In this document: positions 22,988 to 33,482 of the stretch, in pieces
How positions within the stretch are numbered: the stretch's first letter is position 1
Layout of the letters: every line of letters starts with the position of its first letter
Source of the DNA: Morella rubra
Taxonomy: Eukaryota; Streptophyta; Magnoliopsida; Fagales; Myricaceae
Length of the DNA stretch: 64,000 nt
Direction of reading: 5' to 3'
NCBI GenBank assembly: GCA_003952965.2
Contig: CM025853.1
Coordinates: 6,991,007-7,055,006, forward strand
The notes under the pieces: model-generated
The model's input: the letters and a program-made list of their open reading frames with translations, nothing else
Told to the model about the DNA's origin: nothing
The model's database searches: none
Program-made: the position numbers and the translations under genes

Positions 22988-24463
22988 TGTGAGTCCAAAT
23001 ATCAACCCAAAAGGGGGGTGAATTGGGTTTATAAAAAATTTAGCTCCTTTTTTATAAAAACTTAGATCTGAAAAATACCCTTTTTTAACGAATAAAAATG
23101 CAGATCTAAAATATATTTAATGCTAAAGTCAAAGACAAACAATAAATAATAGCTATAATGTAAAGAGTAAGGAAGAGAGATAACACCGCTATTTTTAGGT
23201 GGTTCGGCCAAGACTTGCCTACGTCCACCCCCAAGGCTATTTCCTTCCTTGGGCTTCTCCACTATAATCCAATAGTGTCTATAACTTAGCTTTGGGTGCT
23301 AAGTAACCGTTACAAGAGTTTTCCCGAGCTCACTCTTCAACTCGTCACAAATCTCATAGCTTATGAGATTTCTTCTATCTCGCGGGTAGGCCCAAGTGTA
23401 TCCCACACTCAAAGGTTTCTCAAAGTTTAATGATAGGAATGAATAAACAATAGCTCTCAAAGCCAAATCAGCAAAACAAAGCTCAATAAATGGCTACAAG
23501 ACAAGATCTGATAGTGATGACAACAATGGCAGACCATATCTCTTGGAAAACATGCAGTCTTTGTCTTTTGCTTTTTTCTCTCACTTTTTGGAGGCTAGGT
23601 CGTCAATGATGATATAGAGAGACAAAAACAGTGCAAAACTCTACTTTTCTCTCTCCATAAGGTTTCCTTTATAGGTCTTAATCTTGAGGGATCCAGAGGG
23701 CCTTTTTGCAATGTTTGAAAGGTGCCCTAAATGTCATGAATTCTTGGTTCGCGTGCTGTGACGTCATTTTAAAAACAGAGTTTTAGCAACATGTGTCGAC
23801 ACATACATGCCTATGTGTTGACACCTTCATCGAGTCCAGAACTGCTCGTAGGTGCCTGTGGCATGTGTCAACACTTCCTTCATCATGTGTCAACATCATC
23901 TTTACATGTGTCGACACTTTGCTTCCCATGTGTTAACACCATCAAAATGACAATCTGTCTTCTATGCTATGTGTCGACACTATGTCAATCATGTGTCGAC
24001 ACCATCTTGGCAAATGGAGTTCATGGTGTTTAAACTGAATATAGGGAAAAAAGAATTAACAATACAATTGAGTACTCTTAATTCACCATGTGTCAACACC
24101 ATCTTCACTTGTGTCGACACCATCGAAATGACAATCTGTCTTCTGTGCTATGTGTCGACACCATGTCAACCATGTGTCGACACCATCTTGGCAAATGGAG
24201 TTTTTTAGAACTTTTTGATATCCAAACTTTTCCATATCAACACTAAAACACCAACAATGAAAAATATCATAGTTTAGGTGCAAGCCATGGTGTTTAAATT
24301 GAATATAGGGCATAAAGAATTAACAATACAATTTAAATACAATTGAGTACTCTTAATTGAATAGTGGATTGACAACCACATATCCTAAAAAATTCCAAAG
24401 CATTTTGTCATTTGTTATCATCAAAATCGAGTTAAATAGCTCAAGATCAACCTTGGGCTAACA
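22988..24463 (-). mobile_element. Complete solo LTR, 1,476 bp, minus orientation, with 5-bp TSD
   Basis: On the minus strand it begins TGTTAGCCCAAGG and ends GGACTCACA (TG...CA). It is flanked by the exact 5-base duplication CTTTT at 22983-22987 and 24464-24468. The R-U5 part (about 23000-23420) carries a GTGGACGTAGGC...GAACCACCTAAAAA block and an AACCCAATTCACCCCCC end like the Copia LTR at 1-564, so the families are related. The U3 part contains a GTGTCGACAC minisatellite. It has no internal region. The insertion lies within pararetrovirus movement-protein sequence. Confidence 0.92.
23784..24190. repeat. GTGTCGACAC minisatellite within the solo LTR
   Basis: At least ten copies of an ATGTGTYRACAC core are irregularly spaced by 14-50 bases. 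The best copies contain the 10-base perfect palindrome GTGTCGACAC. Two larger blocks sharing AAATGACAATCTGTCTTCTRTGCTATG (split by the core) form a higher-order duplication about 170 bases apart (near 23945-24020 and 24125-24200). Spacing is irregular and there is no CRISPR-like structure. Confidence 0.85.
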
Positions 24464-25136
24464 CTTTTGTCTATCAAAGAGTGAAATATCTATTTTGCCT
24501 TCATAAGATAATTTAGCATTTGTGTTTCCACTAAATTTTTCAAAAATTCTAACAGAAAATACTTTATATTTTGAAATTTTATAAATTTCTTCTGTAGAAA
24601 TTTTTTGCATTTTTCTGAATGCTTCTATTTGTTGGTTAGTAAAAGAGAATCCTTCGCCTATTACATCTCCTAATTTCATGCTTTCTATTTCTTTGGCAAG
24701 AGGATCATAAACTTGATTGTTCAACATAAAAATATATTCCTCTTCAGACGAACTTTCTTCGTCACTAGAGATTTCATAAAGGATTTCATCCTAATCAAAA
24801 ATTTCTTCTCAGAAAATAACTTCCAGTTCCTTTTCTTCAAGTTCCATAGTGACTTTAGTCTCTTGGGTAAGACCTAAATCAGTGATACTGCCCAGTTTTA
24901 GGGTAGTGTCTTTGATTTTTCGATAGTTAACTCTCTTGATTCTAACTTATTTTATTGGTTTTTTTTCTAATTTTTTAAAAAACGACAAATAAGTATCGCT
25001 CAAAGTATTAAGACAAGCACTAAAACCACTTATACTTTTCAGACTGTTTGTCTATATGAGGTAGGTGTCTAAAATCCTTAGTGTCTTTTTCTAAATAGCT
25101 TCCGATGCACTCTGTCTGAGATGTAAAATTAGTCAT

Positions 25137-25335
25137 TTTTTATTTATCGATGCTACCTAAAAGCCTCTACCATACTCGAGGTGCCTAAAGCCTTTCTCTT
25201 AATGCCTATTACCTTCAAGGTTTTTTTGGAATATATGAGAAATATGGGCTTTCAAAGTAATGTAAGCATATGGGTTTTACAATAACCAAGAGATAACTAT
25301 CAACTTCACAGATAGAGTCTAACTATAACAAGGAT
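25137..25335 (-). other. Pararetrovirus leader, minus copy
   Basis: Untranslated leader upstream of ATG 25136 on the minus strand. It matches, in reverse, the + copy leader at 21333-21434 and 22323-22409 (for example TTACAATAACCAAGAGATAA here versus its complement near 21355). The match stops at about 25335 before reaching the primer site, so the minus copy is truncated in its leader. Confidence 0.7.
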
Positions 25336-25989
25336 AAGGTACTATATATTGCATATATAAAATGTATAAGTACTATTATATAATATGTATAAGGTACTAT
25401 TATATAACATGTACAAGGTATATAATAGGTAAGTAATATATATAAGGTAATACATATTAAGTAATATGTACAAAGCACTATTATATATTATGTATAAGTA
25501 TTATATATTAAATAATATGTATAAGTATTATTAAAAACATTTATAAGGTACTATATGTAAATATTTGATTTGATTAATTTTATTCGTACTTATTTTTAAT
25601 TCATTTTATAATTTTATTTGATTTACTGTTTTTACCGTTCTTACTTTAATACAATTAACGTTCTAACAGTTACATAATGTCGTTCGTTCTTACGTTAAGT
25701 CGATTACCGTTCTAACGGTTACATAATTCCGTCCATTCTAAAGATTTATATCGTTAGAACATAAAACAAATTTATTATTAATTTATTTTTATTGTGATTT
25801 TCTTTTTAATTTATTATTATGTGTGAACTTCTTTTTAATTATAATTTAGTTATCAAATAAAAAAAGAAGATAGCCTTAGCCAAAATCATATAATACCAAT
25901 AATATAATATGTACAAACATCGTTCGAAAAAAAAAAAAAAAAAAACCTAAATATTATAAAAAAACTATGGGGTCATCTCCTCCAACTCC
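25336..25989. repeat. AT-rich short-repeat tract
   Basis: 25336-25560 consists of degenerate repeats of a TATGTATAAGGTACTATTAT type unit. 25620-25735 has two copies of a CGTTCTAACRGTTACATAAT unit within repeated GTTCTTACGTTAA-like words. 25928-25948 is a poly-A run. No gene. The second part may be the subterminal end of the element holding the transposon-protein remnant that follows. Confidence 0.6.
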
Positions 25990-27000
25990 TACACCATGTC
26001 ACCTTCGACATCAGCTATCCTCTACATTATGTCTTTTTGGCCCTCATCATTTGTCTTCTTCAACTTTAGCTGCATTGACTTAATCTTCTCGAGTCTCTTC
26101 TCCACAGCAGCCAGACTGTTGATGATGGGAGCGATGGCCTCTCCACTGCATGTAAAATGCTGCATTTCATCTCTAGCAAAGCCCGGGTCATACCACCGAA
26201 CGTCGCGGTGCAGCTTGGAGGACGTTGTGAGCTCGATCCATGCGCCATCGAACGCCTGACAAGTCCCACTGTTGATGGGGCCGAGCTGCATCGAAGTTGG
26301 CTCATGACATCTGGCATTTACCCCGTCATTCATAATCAGTTAGGTTAGCAAGTTTTTGTACGGCAAGCCCTCTTTGCTTGTTGATTGAGCCTTGGTCCTC
26401 ATGGTATGGAAGATGAAGAACGAGAGGTCGAACAGCTTGAGACGAGCTAGCATCCACATCACTTGTGCATGCTCGACTATGCACTCTGTGTGATGTTGCT
26501 TTGAGAAGATGTTGTGGCTGACTATGAGGTGGAACATCCTCTAAAAGGCGAGCAAGGCGCTCTGCAAAACTAATGATTGTAATAAGTATTGGTCCTCCCT
26601 AGTCATCAGTTTAAAGATCTCCTCAGGTGAGAAAGTTGTAGTAGGCTCCACGGCAGGATAGACACCCAACTTGCCTCGGAATGCACAAGTGGGTAAAGAG
26701 CCTATCAGGGGAGATCCTGATTGGCCGTCCACGGATGTAGACCTCCCACTCGTCCTCGTAGATATCGACATTCTGTAGCACACTATAAAACTCTTTGACA
26801 ATAATTTTTATACAGCGGGCCCCTCCAAGAGAGCACACGGTCCCAATGATAATGGGTGAATATCTCGTCAATCGTGCGACCCTCGAATTGAAACTCCGAG
26901 AAGTTGTATATGCTAACTAGCCTCTCTACCACTACTGTGCATGTAAAAATAATCGCTTGCCTCTCGGCTGTAGTTAATGGTCTTTGCTGTGTGAAAGAAG
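25990..27000 (-). pseudogene. 'Putative plant transposon protein' remnant, minus strand
   Basis: Reading leftward, about 26871-26623 encodes VKEFYSVLQNVDIYEDEW, then the YIRGRPIRISPDRLFTHLCI segment. This is the same motif layout as the + strand remnant at 18461-18739. Next come 26537-26340 (EHAQVMWMLARLKLFDLS) and 26333-26022, ending in a Lys/Glu-rich helix suited to a coiled coil. Stops and at least two frame changes separate the parts. No transposase, RT or integrase motif accompanies it. Confidence 0.6.
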
Positions 27001-29481
27001 CATCGAATGGAATATGCCTTTATAGAACAAAAAAATGTTCAAACGATAAAGCGTACCGTTCAAACACTGTACCTTGAAAACAATTATGGCCATGTTGAAA
27101 CTCCCTAAATTTATACTTTTCTACATCAAAATCAGTGCAAAACAATCCTAAACTAACTACAAACACCCACATTCATCAACATGCATAATATTGTACAAGT
27201 TTATTAACATTTTCAAAGTCAAATTCAATTGGCAAAATCAAACAAAAAAACTTAGAAAAACACATTTTAATCGGTTAAAATGCACTACAAAACGTACTTG
27301 GAGTATGTAGGACTAGAAAGGATTCAATCTACTGACTGAAAATGGCAATGGAGATTGAGAGGAGTTTGAGAGAATTCGAGAGAGAGAGAGGTATATGGAA
27401 ATGTGAGGAAATGAGGCTCGGATATTCTAATTTTCAAATGATCATTCGAGCAATGAGGAAAAAATCATCCGAAACCATTTGTTAACCAACTTTTTATATC
27501 AAAACATTCAATAATTGTTGGAGCATATAACACTAAGCGTTCAAACGGTAATAAAAAAAATAACATTAATGGTGATTGGACTTGCATTTATGAGGGTTTT
27601 TCGGGACCCAACCATCGTCCCAAAAAGGATTCTCTTCCATTCAAATGACAATTTTTAAGAACAAACGCGAGTTTCTGAATTATGATATTTTCATTTGTGT
27701 TTGAAATACAGTTTAATTTCGAATGGAAATTCAATTTTGCTTTAGAACAGGTAATGTTTGTTCAAAGTTTTGTAAAATAATGCCATTTAGTTCGAACGTA
27801 TAGTTTATCATTCGAATGATGACTTCGGGACCGGCAGACTGTTCCTGAAACGAGATTCTTTTTGGGACAGAAAGATTTCATCCCAAATAATTAACCCTTT
27901 TTTTCTTGGACAAACAATTTTGTCCCAAAAAAGTTCAAAATCGTCGCAAAAAGTTTTTGATTTATTTGATTTTTGTGAAGACCATACGAAAGAATTTTGT
28001 ATATTTCCCTTTAAAAAAAAAGGACACGCCATGTCTGATGCAAATAAATCAAGATAGGTTGTAGAAGATGGTCCTAGGAAAAAAGACTTTGTTATAAGAA
28101 GAGTAGAGCAATATATAGAGTAATAGACTCAGGACAAGTTATTATGATGTTGTTGAATAATATGCATATGCAGGTGTAAAAAAGTTACAACCCATATCAT
28201 ATTAGAAAGATATTATAAGTGAAAGTGATTCATACATTGTGGTTAGGTTACAGTTTATTAATTTGAAGCCTTTGGTAAAAAAAGTTAAATTTAGGCCATA
28301 TTAATATAATATGGTAGTATGATAAATAGTAATGACATAAGAGTGTTAGTAAGGGTATGTAAAAGAATTTCTTCTAGTTTTCGCAAAAATAGATACTTGT
28401 CTAATTAATATATGATTAAAATTATTGTTCTTTGTATCTTATCCAAATGTAAGGAGGTTGTAGTTAGAATAATATATATATATATATTGTGTGTGTATAA
28501 TTCTACAGGGTCGATTTGATTATGTCTTCCTAAAATGAAAAGAAAATAATAATTAATTCAGCTCTTAATTATTTTTTTTCTTCGATTAAGGACTACCTTT
28601 AATGCAGCTTTGATGATAAGAAGCTCAACAAAGTTAATGAGTCTTAATTTTTTTATAATGAATTCAAATCCAACACTAATGGTCGCACTAAATTTAATTT
28701 ACTACCTAAATTAAGAATTTTATTAGATTTTTATGGGGCCTTATTTTTGTTGGGGGCCTTAATCAAGTGCCTAGACTACCTACCTTTGGACTCTAGTCCT
28801 AATATGTATAACATGATCTCAATTAGGACATCGTGATATGTTTATCTCCCTAATAACAATTTTGTGAGGCATTAATCCCAATTTTAACTTGATTCTGGTT
28901 TCTTTACTCTGGCTGACTTCCTTTTTTCTAGAATGGAATGTCGTCTTTTCTTTCAAATTAGCTCCATTGATAATTAAAAAAAATGAAAAAAAAAAAACTC
29001 CATGGAAAAATATTACTAGCGAAGTCAATTAAATATGCTTTGCCTAAAAAGCTTGGCTAGGATTTCGGTGTCGTTTGACCCAATTTCAACTTTGAGGTCC
29101 CGAGGAAAACTTTTATACGCTTTTCTTTTGATTCCTGTTCTAGAACATGCTAGCCACGCGGGTGGCATATTCTTAAAAAGAAGTTAATTACATTCTCCGT
29201 CTTGACTTTGGTAGCAAAAGGAAGAAGCTACGCAGAGATTCTGATTTGGATTGAGCGGTTATAAATCAAGCAAATTTGTCGGAAATCTCGTATTAAAGTC
29301 GAAAATAGAGATGACATATTTTGATTGGAAGGTATAGGGGAGCCCCCTCCCCCAGATACTATTATTTAAGTATCTATAATTAAATGTGCAGGGCTTTCTC
29401 CTACAAATTATTATTGGATTATTAAATGTCTCAATAAATTTTAACTTGTTACAATTATTTTTAGGCTATGCTTCTCTTTGC
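27001..29481. other. Gene-less stretch with transposon-end-like motifs
   Basis: No supported gene. 27030-27830 has scattered CGTTCAAAC / GTTCGAAC / CATTCGAA words. 27590-28010 has GGGACGAT / CCGTCCCA-like inverted words (CATCGTCCCAAAAAGG, TTTTTGGGACAGAAAG, TTTTGTCCCAAAAAAG), typical of subterminal parts of non-autonomous CACTA elements. A (TA)n tract lies near 28472-28488. 28990-29480 shows nothing recognisable. Confidence 0.45.
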
Positions 29482-29562
29482 CAGGCCGGCTCAATAAAAA
29501 GCGAGGCCTAAGGCCATGTTAAAAATTAGGCATTTTATATAAATTTAAAAAATATTTTAAAA

Positions 29563-32138
29563 TTAAAAAATATTTAAAATTTTATTAAAAATAATTTTTC
29601 TAGCTTTTTGAGATGCAAAGTTACTAATCAAACTTTTATATTCAAGATTTGTTAATATGTTATTTTCAATTGATAGAATGGCTAATCTACTTAGTCTTTC
29701 TTGTGACATTGTCGACCGTAAATAGGATTTTATTAGTTTAAGTTTTGAAAAACTTATTTCTCCATAAGCAACTATCACTGGTATTGTTAAGAGTATTCTA
29801 TAAGCAATGCATGCATTTGGAAAACAATCTAATTTTTTTTATATAATGTAATGTTTCAATTGGAGTATTGATTTTAGGTTGCAAAACTTCTTTTAATACT
29901 TTTAATTCTGAAAATAAATCCAAACCATCTATGTCAAAATATTCACCATCTTTTAAAAAACTTTCAAGATTAAGACAATATTTTTTTAAATCATCATTCT
30001 CTAAAGATTTAAATTTGTTAATATTAAATAAGAAACCAAAAATATTTTCATATACTGTGAATTGTTCAAATCTATTTTGAATTGAAGAAATAGCTTGATC
30101 TACTATGTATATGAAATAATCAATTCTAAAAATTTCTTCAACTGATTTTATTGTTTCATCATTAACATTTTCTTTAAATTTTTTTTTTCTATGTATTATT
30201 CGTTTTTCATGAAATATAGGTTCAATTTCCATTTCAACAACAATCTCTTTAGATGAAATTAAAGTAGATGAAAATCCAGTTTCCCGATAATTTTTTAAAT
30301 AAGAAATAAGCCCTTTTAATTGATCTATGACAACATCGATATGCATATCTTTAGATTGTAAGATCTTACTCACTGAATTAACAGCAAACAAAATATCATA
30401 CCAAATATTCATGCCTAATAAGAACTCAAAATTTTCAATCTCATATGTAACTAAGCATGTGGCTTCACTCTTTGTCTTAGGATCTTCACTTGTTTTTGCT
30501 AATTGAATTAAAACATCTCTTATTTTTGGAGCTTGATATTTTATTGCTTTTACACTTTCAATGCGACTTTCCCAACGTGTTTGTGACAATGGTTTCAATG
30601 TCAATATAGATATATTATCTTGTAAAATTTTCCATCATTTTGTAGAAGAAAATAAAGAATAAATGCATTGTACCACTCCAAAAAAAGATATAGCTTTAGG
30701 ACACGAGTTTGCCATATCACATAATACTAGATTTAAATTATGACAACCACAAGGTGTATAAAATGCTCTAGGATTTATATCTAATAATCTCTTTTGTACA
30801 CCTTGATGTTTTCCTTTCATATTTGATCCATTATCATATCCTTGTCCTCTTATGTTATTAACATCTAATCCATGTTTTTTTATGGCATTTAGAAGTTCAA
30901 TTAAAAGACCTTTACCAGAGGTGTCATCTACTTCTAAAAATTATTAAAAAAATTCTCCTATTTTCACTTCACATGTTGAAGTATCTATACATCGTAATAT
31001 TAAAGTCATTTGTTCTTGGTGGCTTATATCATGAGTGCAATCAAGTATAATCAAAAAATATTTTACTTCTTTGATTTTGTTTATAATAGTATTTTTAATT
31101 TCAGATGCTAATATTTGTATCAATTCATTTTGTATGTTATGTCCTAAGTAATGATTATGAATTTCACCATGTTGTATTCGTCGAACATGTTCATGCATAA
31201 TTAGAATAAATTCTACTATCATTTCAATTAGGCTTAAAAAACACCCATTATTATCTTGGTAGATCTTTTCGTTTTTTCCGCGAAATGCTAGGTTATTTTT
31301 AGCAAGAGTTTTTACAACAAGAATAATTCTTAATAATACTTTTTTCCAATGATCTCTCTCTTTGTTAATATGTTTTTGAAGATTTTTATCAATTGTTTTA
31401 TTTTTAACCAATCTCATTTCCAAGTTAATCCAATTATTCATATTGGTGATATGTTCATGGCTTGTTTCATGACTTCTAAGTTTAACACTAAGATTCTTCT
31501 AATCTCTAGTTCCTTCATTAACCAATTGGCTTGTGCTAGGTTTTGAGTTAAATAGATTGCAACAAAAACAATAAACTTTATCAACATGTTTTGAATATAC
31601 TAGCCATTTTCTATCATGTTTTTCTCCATTTGATAGTTTTTGTGAATAAAATGTAGTAAAGAAATGTCTATTATTCTCATCTTTAGGAAAATTTATATCA
31701 TCAATTCTAATTGGACCTCTCTCTACTAATAGATCTCTAAGTTTTGTATCCATAGTTTTCATTGACTTGGATCATAAATATCTATAGATATTGTACTCAA
31801 AGCGTTGAAATCTATAGTTTCATTGTCTTTTATATTGGTTTCTAAATTTTCTTTGGATTCTTCATCAAGAATTACCGAACTATAAACTTGTGAATCATTA
31901 ACAAGTTAATTTTCAATATTATGTTGGGGGATTGGTTCAATATTCTCTCATAATTGTATGGAATCACATTATTGTTCAATTATCAATTCTTCAGTTGAAC
32001 TTGATGTTATATTATTTTTATCATTGACAATAAATTTATCAAGAGCTCCTTTTTGAGATTGGATTAATTTTTCTATTTTTCTATTTTTCTATTTTTCTTA
32101 AGCTTTTCATAACCATATTCATATTTTCTATTAGACAT
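29563..32138 (-). pseudogene. hAT transposase of the TTF-type zinc-finger (ZMYM1-like) class, broken
   Basis: The ATG at 32138 opens a basic N-terminus (SNRKYEYGYEKLKK, then a QSQKGALDKF motif). A TTF-type zinc-finger segment at 31762-31499 reads KHVDKVYCFCCNLF. A DUF4371-like region at 31441-30944 includes LIILDCTHDISHQEQMTLI. The CGCHNLNLVLCDMA motif lies at 30820-30635. The long C-terminal part is 30604-29798. The hAT dimerisation helix (FSKLKLIKSYLRSTMSQERL) is at 29778-29563. Stops or frameshifts occur between each pair of segments and several times upstream of 31762. The domain order is complete, so the decay is moderate. Confidence 0.85.
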
Positions 32139-32644
32139 AGTGTAAATATAAACAAAGAACACCAACAAAAAAAACAAATGCTATTATAAAAAATAAATAT
32201 AATTAAAATACAAGAGTGTAAAGATTAGAATAATAGAACTTGGCACCAAGATTATAAGTGGTTGAACTTGAACTTGAACTTGGAACAATCTTTAACTAAA
32301 AGTATATCTAATATGTGATTGGCTAAAAGAAATTAGATTAGTTTTGCAAAGAGAGATAGAGCAAGAAAAGAAATAGAGGAAGAGATAGATTTTGAGAGAA
32401 GATTGAGCAGATAGAGTAATAGTATGAAGCATAAATTTAAACTTAAATAGGAGACTTGAAATAAATTTACCGTTACCTATTAAAGATAAATAATAATCAA
32501 ATTCTAATGTAGCCGTTTTTATATACACAAATACGGTTACTTTAAAACTGTGATGGCAAAAGTTATCTGCAAAACTACTTAAACCATTCTAACGTTTCTA
32601 ACATTGCACTAACACTAAGCCGAACTTTACAAGAGACAAGACGT

Positions 32645-32892
32645 CAACTTTTCAATATTGCTACTAACTTTTCAAGTATAAGCTTGTGTGAAGTGAAATT
32701 AGAATAGTCTTGGTGTCTTGCTTTGTTTCACGTCACTTCAACTTTTTTTTTTTTTATTTCACTTACATCAACTTTTCAATTTTGCTACTAATTTTTCAAG
32801 TGTAAGCTTGCGTGAAGTGAAATTAGAATAGTCTTGGCGTCTTGCTTTGTTTCACGTCACTTCAACTTTTTTTTTTTTATTTCACTTTCATG
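32645..32892. repeat. 124-bp tandem duplication inside the hAT element
   Basis: 32645-32768 and 32769-32892 are direct copies with few differences. Each starts CAACTTTTCAAT and contains GAAATTAGAATAGTCTTGG, then CTTGCTTTGTTTCACGTCAC and a poly-T run. They lie between the transposase start and the right inverted repeat. Confidence 0.85.
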
Positions 32893-33141
32893 TCTTTAGT
32901 ATTGCAGTGCAATGCAGACTGTGCTTTTGCTTACTTTATTTCACTTTCATGTCACTTGCACATTGCGCACTTTCAGTTCACTATTTTGCAGATAGTGTAG
33001 TGCAGACTGCGTACTTTACAACAAATAAACTTTTTTTTTTCTTTTCAACTTATCCTTGTTCTATGGGGCCTCTTGCTTAAAGTGGGGCCTTAGGCAACTA
33101 CCTATAAGTTGCCTAAGGCTTGAGCCGACCCCGCTCTTTGT

Positions 33142-33482
33142 GATTCCATCCCCAAACTAGCATATTGGTTGCATATCGAGTGAGTCATCTTTTTTTTTAT
33201 TTTAATATAAAAAAATCAGTCAATTACATTTTTTTTTTGGCCTATAGATAGCGAGAAGCACAGTAAAGTTAGGAAGAACTCAAATGATAGTAAATTTATC
33301 TTTTTACCTTAGGAAAAGTCACATGCTGGTCACGTACGACGTAAATCATTCAATATAATGGCATAAGGATTAGTGAATAGAATCACAACGAGAAATATAA
33401 TTTGGAAGTGAGTTAACAAAATAATATATGCACGGTATTTAAGAATCGAATAGGAGTTTTAGATAGAGAATTGTATTTTATC
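33142..33482. mobile_element. Diverged relative of the 4824-5341 MITE (right half)
   Basis: Follows the right half of the MITE at 4824-5341 in order. Shared blocks are GAGTCATTTTTTTTTAATA, GCTAGAAGCACTGTA-like, GGTCACGTRYGACGTAAAT-like, AATCACAACGAGAARTATA and the terminal GAGAATTGTATTTTATCC. The left half is missing, so it is a truncated or heavily diverged copy. Confidence 0.5.

Larger units (their letters stand above)
22801..25136 (-). pseudogene. Pararetrovirus ORF1 N-terminus and movement-protein part, minus copy, interrupted by a solo LTR
   Basis: The minus strand starts at ATG 25136. It runs through the acidic N-terminal segment (stop near 24955) into an open frame at 24727-24458 with the ISKYKVFSVRIFEKFSG stretch. 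I take this as the N-terminal half of a caulimovirid 30K-type movement protein. The frame continues past the inserted LTR (22988-24463) at 22982-22801, where a GINTRILVLVLDNRFPD stretch corresponds in position to the GLNASILLCLRDGRHNQF stretch at about 56290-56345. Frameshifts and stops break it. At about 22800 it abuts the + copy in inverted orientation. Confidence 0.6.
29482..33133 (-). mobile_element. Decayed hAT DNA transposon with terminal inverted repeats
   Basis: The left end CAGGCCGGCTCAA is mirrored at the right end by TTGAGCCGACCCCG. Just inside are further inverted words (GAGGCCTAAGGCC left, GGGGCCTTAGGC right). The flanking 8-base duplication is CTCTTTGC (29474-29481) versus CTCTTTGT (33134-33141), 7 of 8 matching, as expected for hAT. 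The interior holds a broken hAT transposase on the minus strand. Length is 3,652 bases. Confidence 0.85.

Noticed and set aside
23784..24190. CRISPR-like array of short palindromic repeats
   Set aside because: The repeats are too short and irregularly spaced, the spacers share sequence with each other, and the segment lies within a plant solo LTR with a clear TSD.
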